Part shown: positions 33,901 to 46,225 of the stretch, one piece after another | How positions within the stretch are numbered: position 1 is the stretch's first letter | Layout of the letters: each line of letters opens with the position of its first letter | NCBI GenBank assembly: GCA_008933995.1 | Contig: WARS01000046.1 | Coordinates: 4,760,026-4,824,025, forward strand | From: Datnioides undecimradiatus | Taxonomy: Eukaryota > Chordata > Actinopteri > Lobotiformes > Datnioididae | Direction: 5' to 3' | DNA: 64,000 bases | Notes under the pieces: model-generated | Databases searched by the model: none | The model's input: only the letters and a program-made list of their open reading frames with translations | Told to the model about the DNA's origin: nothing | Program-made: the position numbers and the translations under genes

Positions 33901-36900
33901 TTTCTGAAGCAGATTCAGCCAGTGGGTAATATTAACAGTAATTCTCATGGAACAATTTTCCAGTAAATTGACCTGATCCCTTTTGTTAATCACTAAAAAA
34001 CGAGCAGGGAGTGGTGGCTCAGATAAGCAGAACTATATTCCCAAGAATTTCATCCCTCTAATTATGTTTTTCAACTTAGAGTACATCCGGCTGCTTGCTG
34101 AGGTCTTCAATTTGTAAGCTGCACTGTTTTTTGATGATTTCATATCCTCCTTGTTAAACAGGTGCTTGGGGTGACCAGTAAGGAGCTGATTCCTAAGGGG
34201 ACACGTTTTGGTCCTCTGGTGGGGGAGAGCTACACTGATGAAACGTTGCCGAAAGATGCTGACAGGAAGTACTTCTGGAGGGTAAGTGAGCTGCATGCGA
34301 GTCTCTGGATCTGTCTTGCATGTGAAATTCATCTGTGTGTGTTTCAAGAGTGTTCACATCCTGTATCTCCATCTGGAGACGCTGCTGTGGCTGTGGCATG
34401 GCACGAGTTAGCAGTTGTGGTCAATGTCTGACATCCTGTGAAAGTATGAGTCTGCTTACCAGTGCTTGTGTATCTTTAAATGCAGCTAGATCTGACTGGT
34501 TTAAATATGCATGCATAGTTTGCCATTTCTCTGCATGGTTGTCTGAGGTCACACACTCAGCTGTTTGGTTTCGGTGACGCAGCGGTTCTCCTGTCTCTCC
34601 GCTTCTCTCGGCAGTGGTATCACTGCCAGTAAACACACCATACACATGTCCGTACTTCTCCAGACTTACAAACTCTCACACTGACTAAGCAAGGAAGTGG
34701 GTTTGAGCCTGAGAACTGTTGTGTTACAAATCAGCAGCATCAGGACATCTTCCATTACACACAAGCGCCTGTGTAATTCTTCAGTTTAGAGTCAGCAAAC
34801 CTTGAGATCATGCAACCCCAGCCAGGCCTTGCAACAGCCAAAACACAGCACACAATGCAGACATCTGTTCACATTACAGCCATGACTCAAGCAACATCAA
34901 AGAGCTGATAGCATAAAGTACAAATTTAGAGACCTAAAGAGAGAGTTTAAGTGTTTAAATGAGCTGAATTTAAATAGCTTTTTTTTTTTTTTTTTTAAAA
35001 AAGGAAAAGGTCAGCAAATGCAATGACAATCAAACCACAAGGGTGATAGGTGAGAGTATTCGTGGGTGAGATAGTATATCCAATACTACAATCCAGTCAT
35101 ACAATGAAATTCTTGTTCACCCTTTCATTACTCTAGATGACTTGTGTGTGCCACAAACACCGACAGCATCTCTGAACTCTGCCGAAAGAACATACAGTAT
35201 TTACCATAAGGGCAAAGTTATGACATCATGGTTTCAGATTCAGAGCATGATGCAACATGATTTGATTTCACTTACTAAATTATCTCTTGTCTCATCACCT
35301 CCCTGCTTCTCTCACACTGTAGGTCTTCTTGGAAGGGCATTTACATCACATCCTGGATGGTTTGAATGAGGAGCGGAGCAACTGGATGCGTTATGTCAAT
35401 CCTGCATGTACTGTGGAGGAGCAGAACCTGGTTGCATGCCAGAATGGTTTGGACATCTATTTCTACACCATCAAACCACTTCAGCCAGGCCAGGAGCTTC
35501 TGGTGTGGTACTGCCCTGAATTTGCCCAGCGGTGTAACTACCCTCCACTGGGCCAACTGGCTATTGACAGTACTGGTAAGTGTGAGAGTCCATTTAGGAC
35601 TTGTGCAAGGACTGAGTGTTTCTGGAAACCTGAAGGCAACAGGAGCTATTCTTGTGCCCATGCTTTGAGACATATCTCTTGTGCACTGTCACTGTGGAAA
35701 AAGGGTCCGAATCAAAGCGCCGGCTAACTGACATGCTCTTTGTGTGGGTGTTTAAGAAGTTACTCTGTCACACCCACAGACCTTTGTTAAGGCGGGACAC
35801 AAAGGAGGAGAGTTGAGTCCTGAAAGTAGAGAGGGTCTGTCTTCAGGTATAGCCATAGTACCTGAGTAAGATGAGACCAAATTCAGGACTTAAGGCAATG
35901 TTTCAGTTTCCCCCCTTTTTAAACTCCACATAAGAAACACAGCTGGCAGCTCTTTGACACACAAAAGCATTTGGCTTTTATTCACAAACACAAAGAGTGC
36001 ACATGCTAGCAGAGAGACTGCATGCACACACTGAAATTCATTTACACGCACGCTCAAACACAAGGGGCTGTCCGAGGTGCTGACAGCATTCTGGCACGAC
36101 TCCTCTTATTTATTTGGCTCTTAAGGAGGAAGAGAGGTAGGAAGCGCTCCAGTGACTACTTGAACTTCCTGACAAGGCAACCTGCTGACAGATTGATATC
36201 TCATGGAGTGTTGGCTGTTTGTTTGCTGAGAGCTGGCCCCGCGGGAGAGGGGGAAGGGTAACACGGGAGAGCACACAGTAGATAAGGGTTACTTGGTGTT
36301 TGTGTGGGTTGGTGGTAATTGTGACCAAGAGTAGGTGAAATGTACATGCATACTTCTGTATTTTGTCTTCCTCTGTTTGTCAGTTCATATCCTTTGTCCA
36401 CTCTGGAATAAGTTATTTAAGCAGAATATCTTCTCGTGACTTCCCGAGTATAAGGTTGAAGGATTTACTAAAATTAAACCCAGATTTCATAAATGTGACC
36501 TGTATCTAGAATGAAATGGGAAATAAATACTATTTTTAGGTCAGTTGATGTGTTGTCAGCAGTATATTTTCCACTCTATCAAGCAGTTTTAAGGATTATT
36601 TATGTCTGTGTGAATGTCTGTGTGTCATCAGTCACTCTAGATAAAAATGAGCCTCTGTTCTTGGGTACCCTCTCTTGCATTTGGAGAAAATACTTAAAAC
36701 GTTCCAACTCTTCAGTTCAAATAACATATTGCACCGAATAACTCTGTGCTGTCTGCGTCCTGATCGGACGCCTGTTCTTTCACATGTGGTGTCCACTTTC
36801 ATAGAGTGTGAGTGCAAGTCTGGGAGACAGACCATAGGTCTTCTCATATTTTAAAACATATACCATAACATTAAATTAAAAGCAAGGATGCATATTGGAT

Positions 36901-39026
36901 TCAACAAGGACGTCATGTGCATGATCACATTAATATCTTAAGTGTATGTGACACTTAACTGCATGATGATATGGTTATGCCTTCTTTTCACATATTTCTG
37001 ATGTCCTTACTCTATTGTTTTTTTGTCCCACAGAACAGAGTCAAGCTCAGGAGAAGACAACAGGGAAACGAGGACACAGCATGTCTGAAATCCTCAGAGA
37101 CGAGCCTTCCAAATCCCTGACTACCTGCCCCAGACGTCTGGACAGTTCTTTGCCTCAGTCCAACCTCTCAGCTGTTTTTCCCCTTTGTCCCCGTGTCGTC
37201 TACCCAATCCAGCCCCACTCAGAATCTGTCCATGGCCATAGATATGCAACTCTACAATCTCTGCCATCCAGTAGCCCTCCAGCTGCAAAAAGGCCAGCTT
37301 TAAGTAATCCTATCCCATCCAGGTTGCACTTCACCTTTCAGCACAGTCAAGGCCCTGTTATTGCCAAACCTTACCAAGAGCCCTCTGTGCCTGATCGAGT
37401 TCATCCTGCTTTGAGGCATGCTCCCTATCTTTTGCCTCAATACTCAATTGGCCTCAACAGCATTCTACCTCATCCATACCCATTCTACAGTGATCGACTG
37501 AAACCTCATTTAACACTTTCATCTCATTTACTGCCATTTGATGGTTATGCACACTTTCTACACCCTCTGGCCAATGGACACAAAGAGTTCACACTTGCAC
37601 TATCCAACACCAAACAGGACCTCATTCTTTCACCAATCAGTGAGAACAGAAACAACAAGGACCTCATTCCCAAAAGGACAAACTACCTCAGGAGCCAATC
37701 AGATGACCTCAGAGATGTCAAACGCTCTTCTCCCAACAATGTCAACGTAGACCTCACTGTTCCTGTCACATCCAGTGCCCCATCAATGGTCACCTCACTC
37801 CACAGAGCACTGCCCTCTCTTGCACCTGGAGTATCCTCACCACCAGTAGGCATGGCTGCCTTTTCAGACCACCTCCCTTCCAAACCCACCTCTGCCACTC
37901 AGAACAATACTGAGAATGCAGTGGACCTCAGGAAGTCCAAACAAGGTGGGCAGACTATTGGCTACAAGACCCTGTCTTACCCTCTCACCAGGCAGAATGG
38001 GAAGATCCGGTATGACTGCAATGTCTGTGGAAAGGTCTTTGGGCAGCTGTCCAACCTCAAGGTTAGTTCCTTGCCATCATATCAGAGAAGCAGGGTGAGA
38101 AAAATAGCAGCCACCAGCCAAATACATAAACTGTAAATATTATAAACTGAATAAATCAGCGTAAACACTCATGTTTAAATTTTTCTGTCCTCAGGTCCAT
38201 CTGCGAGTGCACAGCGGAGAGCGACCCTTCAGGTGTCAGACTTGCAGTAAGAACTTTACTCAGCTGGCCCACCTGCAGAAACACTACCTGGTTCACACAG
38301 GAGAGAAGCCCCATGAATGCAAGGTATGGGCTCAACAGTTTAAGAATTAGTTTGACATTTTGCCAACAGGAAACTAAACATTCCTATCAGCACCTGTACC
38401 ACCTATTTGCTCAATATCTGTAACTGAGACCAAAAAAATTCAAAAATATACTTGGCTCTATTTTGACACAGGTGTGCCATAAGCGATTCAGTAGCACTAG
38501 TAACCTGAAGACCCACCAGCGGTTACATTCAGGTGAGAGGCCTTACCAGTGCAAGCTCTGCCCAGCCCGCTTTACACAATTCGTCCACCTCAGGCTCCAC
38601 AAGCGCCTCCACACTGGAGAACGACCTCACAGATGTCCCCGCTGCCCCTGTGCCTATCTTCACTACTGCAGCCTGCAGGTTCATCTTCAAGGCTTCTGCC
38701 CTCTCTCCCCCTCATCCTCCCACAGACACACACCAGAGGAGCTGCACCGAATCAACTCAGAGATTGAGCAGTTTGACATGAGTGAGGCGGCAGAGCAGCT
38801 TGAGGCCATGGCTGCAGAAGCTGAGATGGACAAGGGTAATGTTATTGACATAATAAGGAAGATGGAGACTCATACCTCTGGCCAGCAGGACGGTGCCAGG
38901 GAGGAGACTGAGCTTGGCATCTACAAAGCAAAGGAGTGTTCTGCCATTCAGCTGCATCATGGCAGTACTCTACCTCTGCATCCACCCAGCATCAAGCTGG
39001 AGTCAGGCTGCATATCAGAGCCCTAA
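30953..39026 (+). CDS. prdm1: PR domain zinc finger protein 1 (Blimp-1) paralogue, 789 aa model
   Basis: Nuclear transcriptional repressor that drives terminal differentiation. In fish, prdm1 genes also act in slow muscle, neural crest, fin and photoreceptor fates. Exons: 30953-30979, 32446-32703, 34162-34281, 35323-35575, 37034-38061, 38195-38323, 38472-39026; phases agree. Residues 41-60 carry the conserved acidic block before the PR/SET domain (about 82-200, including SNWMRYVNP and ELLVWYC). A proline/serine-rich middle follows, then four C2H2 fingers and a fifth C2HC-like finger at 546-681, as in human PRDM1 (825 aa). A C-terminal IKLE around Lys780 fits the SUMO consensus and sits where human has VKQE. 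The first exon is the least certain part; starting at Met 32473 gives 771 aa. The middle region differs greatly from canonical PRDM1, so this may be a b or c paralogue. Confidence 0.93.
34979..34997. repeat. Poly-T run in a prdm1 intron
   Basis: About 19 consecutive T residues followed by A residues, between prdm1 exons 3 and 4. Confidence 0.8.
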
Positions 39027-39163
39027 GACACCCTTGCTAATCCAGCCATATAATCCTTACAGGTCAACTCAGCAGCTGGCTGTTACTGCCCTATTTGAAG
39101 TAAAGCCTTATCTCAATCATGGATTGCCTAGCCTATACTCTACAGAGGCTGCAGAGTGTGAAG

Positions 39164-39169
39164 AATAAA
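39164..39169 (+). terminator. prdm1: Candidate polyadenylation signal of prdm1
   Basis: AATAAA lies 138 bases past the stop codon. It implies an unusually short 3' UTR, unless a distal site further right is used. Confidence 0.5.
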
Positions 39170-40340
39170 GACTTTACCAGCATGGCCTGGGTCCAGTGAC
39201 TTTATTGATTTAACGTATACATATTTGTTAATTTATTCAGTTGCTAACATTAATCTTAATGTGTTTAAATTGTGATTTGTGACATTTTCTGCAATTTGTT
39301 TTGTATTTCTTTAACATCTTCATGGAACACCAACTGAACTTGTGATTATGCATAAACAAAGTTTACCTTTATTTACCTTTGTTTACCTTTCATTGTGTGA
39401 GTGAGTGTTTCTGTTTGTGTGTGTCCTAATTATAGTGACAGTAACTGTACAGCCATGACGTTGCTTTGCAAGTGAGTTAAGTGTGAAGGCGATGACACAA
39501 AAGAAACCTCAGTTGTTTGTGCCACATACAAATTTGCCTGTGCTGATGTGTGGAATTTGTGACGTTGATAAACATGTTGGGGTTCTTCTTGGCTGGGAAA
39601 CCAGTAAGTATCAGTCCTTCACCATGGAAAAAAGAAACAATCACTATTAAGAAGATCCTGATTAATGTTGTTCATGAACTTCTATATTTCAGTTTATAGA
39701 AATTAGGGATATGTGTTTGCTTTTATTATTTTTATCATATTATTTTTGAGTGGCACGTAACTAAAACACAATGTGACTGTTAAAGAATCAAACTGGCATT
39801 CATGTACATACAGTGCATATAAATGCTGCACAGATGCATACAAACATTACAACACAATGTGACAGAGGGCCATGCTCTGTGACTTCCTGTGCAGCAGTGC
39901 TCTGTGATCCTCGGTTTACAATTTAAAAAGGGTGTCAGGTGGTGCATTGTTCAAAGTGGACGTCAGATGACTTACAACATAAAGAGCGCATCCCCTCCGC
40001 TGATAACACACTGCTGATCAGGTCACAGCGTGCCTACCAGCTGCTCTAGGGCTGACCAACTGTAACCAACAGGCATTAATAAGAGAATAATATTTTAAAT
40101 AGTCCTGAATTATTACTAAAGAAAATCCCACAAACAAACAAAGCCTGCAGACCATGTGCAACCTTGACCTGTAGCAAATTCAGGCTGATCAATAAGCATA
40201 GTGTGATAAACCTGTAATGAAGCATCAAGGTATTTCTTATTTGTGGTGGGGGCGGACCAGTGGTATAGTTTCCAAGGTGGAGGGAGGTGAGCTTTGGACA
40301 GTCAGCCACAGCGAACGGTCAGTAAACTGATGCCCCTTTA
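39170..40340. other. Intergenic DNA between prdm1 and xkr5
   Basis: About 1.2 kb with no recognised gene. A short tandem of about ten bases (TTTACCTTTA/G units) lies at 39360-39391. The part nearest prdm1 could be extended 3' UTR. Confidence 0.5.
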
Positions 40341-40351
40341 AAACCACGCAG

Positions 40352-40359
40352 TGACGTCA
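40352..40359. promoter_or_regulatory. Palindromic CRE in the xkr5 promoter
   Basis: A perfect TGACGTCA palindrome, 112 bases upstream of the xkr5 ATG. A TATA-like CTTTAAAAC sits just upstream (about 40336-40344). Function is inferred from motif and position. Confidence 0.5.
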
Positions 40360-40470
40360 TATTTTTTGACGGGGGGCAGGCAGCGGGAGAAGACGGCAGC
40401 GGATGTACCCGGGGTGAGGGATGCCCATGATAATGTCACCATCTTATTTGCTCTCCCACCTATCTGGACC

Positions 40471-43400
40471 ATGATAAACGCTGTTGGGGCGGTCGCCCGT
40501 AGGATGCCGTCCGCGGCCCGGCGGAGCGGATGCTGGATCGCGTGCTGCCAGGCGGTGCTGCTCGGCGTGTCGGCGCTGGTTATTGTGGCCGAACGGAGCG
40601 CTCGTAAGTGGGCATTGAATTGTCTGGGCGAGCAGACTGCTTGTTCGCTGGGGTGTGCTGAAAGTGACTATGAAAACAGGGCAGGGGAATGTTGTTTTGT
40701 GAGCTGTATACATGCTGGCTGTGATGAATGACACATGCTACTGCTAAGCCATGATGCTTCGTGCTGGAGGTTTCCCAGCAGCAGCAGCAGCCGCCGCCGT
40801 AGTCCAGGTCATTGACACAGTCCAACCGGTGATGCTGTAGCACAGCCGTTCCTGCTGAATTGGCAAAGCTTGTTTGTTTTTCCTTTTCACTTAACATCGC
40901 CTTTGGTTAGCCCAGCTCGGTTGGCCAAACTGGGGGCCCAGGGACCTCCAGGGGTCATTCAGCAGGGTCACAGACACTAAAATCATTAAATGAACAATGA
41001 ACCTCCAAAGCAAATCACTAGGAACCACGTTTTAGACTCCTATTGCACCTATCGTACAAAAAGATTATTAAATTGGTTGATATAATAATTATTACTAATG
41101 TTCTCATTATTAATAATTAAGTATTTCAATAAATGCACATCTGGAGCCTGTAACAGTGCGCAGTGCTTCAAGTGTGATGATTCCCTGAATAAGCAGATCA
41201 ATGGGGCAAGGGCAGGACACCAGAGAGACAAGGTGACTGAATCTGTACAAAGTGTGACTTTGCCTTCAGCAGGTACACCATTCCCAAGAGATAAAAATAC
41301 TGTGCTGCACTGTCTCCCCGCTGGAGTCAGCTTGTCACTGAAAAAATGAGCTGTAGTTAAAATGATCAATAATGTGAAGCAGTTCCTGTTCGTTGACAAG
41401 TCATTATGTTTACTGAGCAAGCAGTCTTGTGCGAGAAATAATTGCTGGTTGTTTTAAAGCCACAAGCCAGACTGTTGTCTCTTCTTGGTGGAGCTTGTAT
41501 CATCTTATTAGAACACCTTCCTCTTAAATTAAAGGACAATGCGCTCAAGGTGCTCTTTAATCTCTCAAGGTGGTGGCCTGTGCAGCCTTCAACAAATCCT
41601 CACATGACGATTTTATGTGCTGCGTTTTCTTTAACAGCAGGACTTTTTCTACTGAAAGCAAATATATCCTACATGATATAGAAGCATAAAATACTTATAC
41701 CACCCTGCATCTCTGTGACTGTATCTGCTATTTGTGTGTGTGTTATGTGTTAGTGATCTACTGTATAGGGTTTTACCTCTGGAATGAGGAGACGCAGTGG
41801 GCAGGCCTCACTCTTGGCCTCTTTCTTCCGGGAACGGCAGTTCAACTACTAAGTATGAAGTGGTACTATGATGACGGCGATGACAGGCGATGCTACCTCT
41901 CCGTCATACACATACTGCACCTAGGCATCTTCAAAAGGTAAGAGCTTTTTGACTGCGGACATTGCATTACAAAACAATGAATCACTGCAATAGAGCATGG
42001 AATAAATTCTATTATTATCAAACTGTCATTGAAACCTTTACCTGGAGGTTAGTGTGTTGCACTTCTCTGGTATCTGTCTCTGTCTCCCTCTTTTGGCAGG
42101 TTATGGGATTGCATGAGGTCTGTGTTGCGCAGGCAGGACTCGGTCGCCGAGCTTGGAGCTGCTGTCATGCAGCAGGCAGATGTTGCTGCTCTTTGGCTGC
42201 TGGAGGCCCTCGTCCTTACACTACCGCAGAGCCTCCTGCAAGCATATGTGGTGGTGTCCACTGATGTAGGCATTATGTCGCCGGGTAAACTTAACTTATT
42301 GGCTCTACCTGTTTGTGGCATGTAAATTGTTTAAGATGGTGTTTGAAGAAGAGTTTTTTTTTAAATACTTGCTCTCTCTGTTTCTACCTTCAGTGGCCTA
42401 TTGCTGTGGTCTGTGTGTGTTATCCATTTCCTGGGCCCTGGTGCTGTACAGCAGAGCCTGCTGCCTGATACGACCGGGCCACCTGGCCATGCCTCCGGCA
42501 GCCCTGCTGTGCCAGCTGGTGTGGAGGGCAGGCATGTTGGGTGCAAGGGTGACTTGTCTTATGATCTTTGCCAGGGTGTTTAACTGGTGGGTCTGTGGAG
42601 TAGCAGGTGAGCAGCAGGCTCCATGTGTACTTTTGTGTAACTGACACTTAGGTCTTATAACTGTAAGAAAGAAGAGAAAAGGTTCAATGATTATAAAGTG
42701 AAGTAACATTTTACTCAAATGTAAGCTCAACAACTAACCTGAGAAGTTTTATAAGTTCCTCATCTCTCATAGTTATTTATATAAAACCGCAGATGACACA
42801 GATGATGTAATTATCATCAGTGATGCAGCATGTTCTCCTAATCTAGTTCTTTCACATACTTCTCTGCATCACCATGATACACTGCCTATGGATCCACTAT
42901 TGTGCTTGTATCTCCTAGTCTATTTTTACATTGACCTCCAGGCTTCCACTGGCTCACGGCCTCCTTCTGGCTGGTATCACAGCAACCAGACATCTGCACT
43001 GGTCCCTGGTGTTGGCGTGCCTTTAATGGCATTATGGGGCTTGTCCACGTCTTCCTCTTCCTCAACGTGAAAGACGGGCCTTCGCGCTTCCGCATGGCCA
43101 GTTTTTATGCAGTAAGGCTTTTGATGAAATTGCTGTTTTCTCAGTGCATGATACCAGTGCTTGTTTTCAATATGTTGTTTCTTAGTCCACGCACAGCACT
43201 GCCTCATCGACTTACACACAGGGCAGCTGCACACACACGGGGAGATAGTTTGCATTGTCATCCTCACCTCTGCGTCCTCAGCTTACGGTGACGTAAAGCT
43301 GTCTGCAGATGACTGATGATGTGACCTCTTCTCCTTCAGTTCATGCTTGTAGAGAATGCCACTCTGCTCCTGGCCGCCTCTGACTTCCTCAGTGAAGCAT

Positions 43401-45132
43401 CATGGGACAGCATGACCCTTCCCACCACTGTGCTGTGTAGCTTTCTCCTCGGTGAGTCACTCGTCTTATGCTTTCTCACTTTGTTTTGGAGCAGATGTTT
43501 TGTTGTTCGGTGCTTATAATTAGACTAGTGTCAAAACATCTAATCGTTTCTGCAGTGTCTGAGTAATACAGCTCCTTTGGTGATTCAAATGGGTTAAAGG
43601 TAATTCTAAGTAGGACAGCACAGCTGCCTGTATTACTGTTTTGTGTATATTAATTGCTGCTTGTAAAAGTAAAGTAGTACAAACATAGTTGATAATGTGC
43701 AAATGTATCGTCTTTACAAAGATCTTTTGTGCAAGATATTCTTATGCAGGATATTGTGATGTTTTATTCAGACATTTTTGATATAAATAAGCAGTGAGCA
43801 GCAGGATACCAAAGGACAGGATCATAGCACTTGAATTTAGACAAAGCCAGGGCATGCTGTGTCTCTGCTAATGTCCTACTTTGTTATTTGGACATTTATA
43901 TGAAATTTTTGCCCAGTGCATGTTTATGTCAGACTTTGGTGTTTTTTGTGGATGTACAAAAAGGTTGTTGGAATTAATTAAAACCAATGCTAGATTCAAA
44001 AGCAGACACGAAAAACTCAATACACATAATAAAATTTAACATCTGCTGCCTTTGTAAACAAAATGAAATCCTGAATTTGTATTAAACATCACTTGATCAC
44101 TGCCAGTGAATTGTAAAAATATAATAAATATATAAAAACACACTAAGTAATCTTAAACCAACCTATTTCTATCACTGCATCCCAGGCGCTACCTCTCTTG
44201 TCCTATACTACCGGTTCCTCCACCCCAAGTCAACAGAGATCTCCCAAGGTACAAACCACAACCACATGGGCAGCACCTGCATAGAAAGAGGAGAGTCTTC
44301 CTTCTCACTTGGGGACAAAAGCCTGCCAGCTCCTTCCATTCAAAACCATGGCAGCTTCTCCCTCTCAGGTGTGGCTGGTTCTCTGCTGGAGCATCCAGGA
44401 ACCTGTGGGGGTCGGCCTAACAGCTCCTGTCCTTGCTACCACCACCACTGGTTCCTAATCCGATTGGCTCTGAAAACAGGAGACCTGGGAAAGATCAATA
44501 GAGCATATGGGGCCGGAGGGGCAGCAGCCATATTAGACATGGAGGAGTACAACCAAGAGTTTAAGAGTAATGAGGGCATCACTATCACAGCGGGAGGCAG
44601 CTGCGAAGGTGTTTCCACTTCTGAGTCTCAGGGGAAAGGTCTGGCACCTCTGTCGGACTGCAAAGATGAGTTCCAGAGCGTGAGCGAACCCACGTCCACC
44701 GAACAACCTGAAGAAGAGGATGACAGTCTGGAGATGGAGAGCCCGCTGGAGTCACCCACTTCAGATTTCAAACGCAGCTCACCTGAGGGCAAGTCTGTGT
44801 TTGGAGACAGTCCGGAGCCTTACTTCTGCCCTACAGAGTCAAGTTCAACCTTATATTTTAGTGCCGATCCCCAGTCTCCTAGCAGTGCCAGTAATCCCCG
44901 CTTGGACCGGGACATTGGGGGTCTGGAACAGGGGGTTCGACTCAACTCAATCCCCAGTGATCCAGCCCTTCACAGAGATATACGTGGTCTCATGGGCAGG
45001 GTAGGACCACGCTGTACTTCCACTCCTAAATTGGACTCTGGAGTGCTGGATTCCCCTTCTAGCATCCCTCATCTCACAGGTCCCAGGAGGCAGCTTATAA
45101 TGTCCCGAAGGGATGAAGGTGATAACTTCTAA
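40471..45132 (+). CDS. xkr5: XK-related protein 5-like membrane protein (7 exons, 647 aa)
   Basis: Multipass membrane protein of the XK/Kell-related family. Some members are caspase-activated phospholipid scramblases, but that activity is not established for XKR5. Exons: 40471-40603, 41754-41937, 42100-42284, 42394-42606, 42942-43111, 43340-43451, 44186-45132; phases agree. Features close to mammalian XKR5: an early ERSA stretch, GFHWLTASFWLVSQQ, SRFRMASFYAFMLVEN, and FLHPKSTEISQG at the end of the membrane domain (about residue 350). The cytosolic tail of nearly 300 residues is rich in Ser, Glu and Pro, and includes a conserved island at about 418-441 (HHHWFLIRLALKTG) also found in mammalian XKR5. 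Human XKR5 is 686 aa. The ATG at 40471 was chosen for its Kozak context; Met at 40504 is a weaker alternative. Orthology to XKR5 rather than another XKR rests on the tail. Confidence 0.9.
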
Positions 45133-45255
45133 CTTTCTCAAAGCAACAGCGACTTATCCAATGTTAAAGGAGTACACCAGCTTTTTTGGGAGGCTGCTTC
45201 TTCATTTGTGTAGTGCTACAGGGTTGCTAGAAATTCCACCTCTTTATGTCTTTAT
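45133..45255. other. Start of the xkr5 3' UTR
   Basis: Short non-coding stretch between the xkr5 stop codon and the Tc1 relic. A possible distal AATAAA for xkr5 is at 47431-47436. That would place the transposon relic inside a 2.3 kb 3' UTR. Confidence 0.35.
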
Positions 45256-46225
45256 ATAGATGGGTGACTTATTAAAGGAAAAAGAACTAGAGTGTCTTAG
45301 TAAGGTGGTGCCAGAACTGCTTTAGTGTGCATTGGCATTAATTCTTCAACTCTTCAACGTAATCTGAATTTAATACTGCTAAAGGGGCTGAACACCATTC
45401 TTCCAAAAGATATTTCCTCATTTTGTGTTTTGATGAAGGCAGTGAGCGCATGGTCTAACATATCCTTCCAAATTCTCCAAGGTGTGTTAATTTCGGTTGA
45501 GACCTGGTGACAGTGAGGGCCACAGTATATGATTCACATCATTTGCATGCACAAAGCATTCATTAACCTGTGGTGTCCTACTGATGGGGTCATTGACATC
45601 CTGGAGGCAGTCACTCCCATTAGGATAGAAATGTTTTATCATGCGTTAAAGGTGAGCAACCAGAACAACTTTGTGTTACTTTACAGTGACCCATCCTCAA
45701 TCTTGACAAGTGGACCCAAACCATACCAACAAAATCCCCCCTACAGGATAACAAAGCCACCAGATCCCCTCACTGTAGGGGTCAAACATTCAGTAGTATG
45801 TCACACCTGCACTCACCCACTTGACAATAGCATGGTTAAGGACAACTCATCTGACCAGATCACTTTTTCTCTATATCCCAGTAAACCTGTGCCTCACATT
45901 TTTACACCACTGAACTCTCAAAATATGCATTCATCTTTGTAATGAGAGGCACTGCAGCCCAGCTATAATATTCCTCTCTATGTAATTGTCAGAATGTTCT
46001 TGCTGACACAGTCTGATCACAATGTGCACTGACATTTTCAGTCCTCAGAGGAAAAAGATGCTCTTCCACTTTTCTTTACATATCGTACTGATGCACCACC
46101 TTCATGGTCATGAAGCATGCACTGAAGCTCCTGCCATTTGTGCTTTAACACTGAACACTCTTTCAAAGTTACTTCAGTGTTTTCCTCTTGACATTGTGAT
46201 ACAAAATCAGAAACAGCTTGGCCTG
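45256..46225 (-). mobile_element. Decayed Tc1-type DNA transposon
   Basis: Read on the minus strand, scattered stretches match a fish Tc1-like transposase gene. Near 45850-45875 a segment reads as the VIWSDE motif of the catalytic DDE domain. Near 45480-45530 another reads like SPGLNRN, corresponding to the SPDLNP block. The left end (ATAGATGGGTGACTTATTAA) resembles the terminal region of a widespread fish Tc1 family. Many stops and frameshifts break the reading frame, so it is inactive. Exact ends are uncertain. It lies between xkr5 and tram2. Confidence 0.7.

Noticed and set aside
42398-42733. Minus-strand open frame of 111 codons
   Set aside because: Antisense to xkr5 exon 4, which is supported by family similarity and splice phase.
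45529-45942. Plus-strand open frame of 137 codons
   Set aside because: It is the antisense strand of the Tc1 transposase relic, not a host gene.
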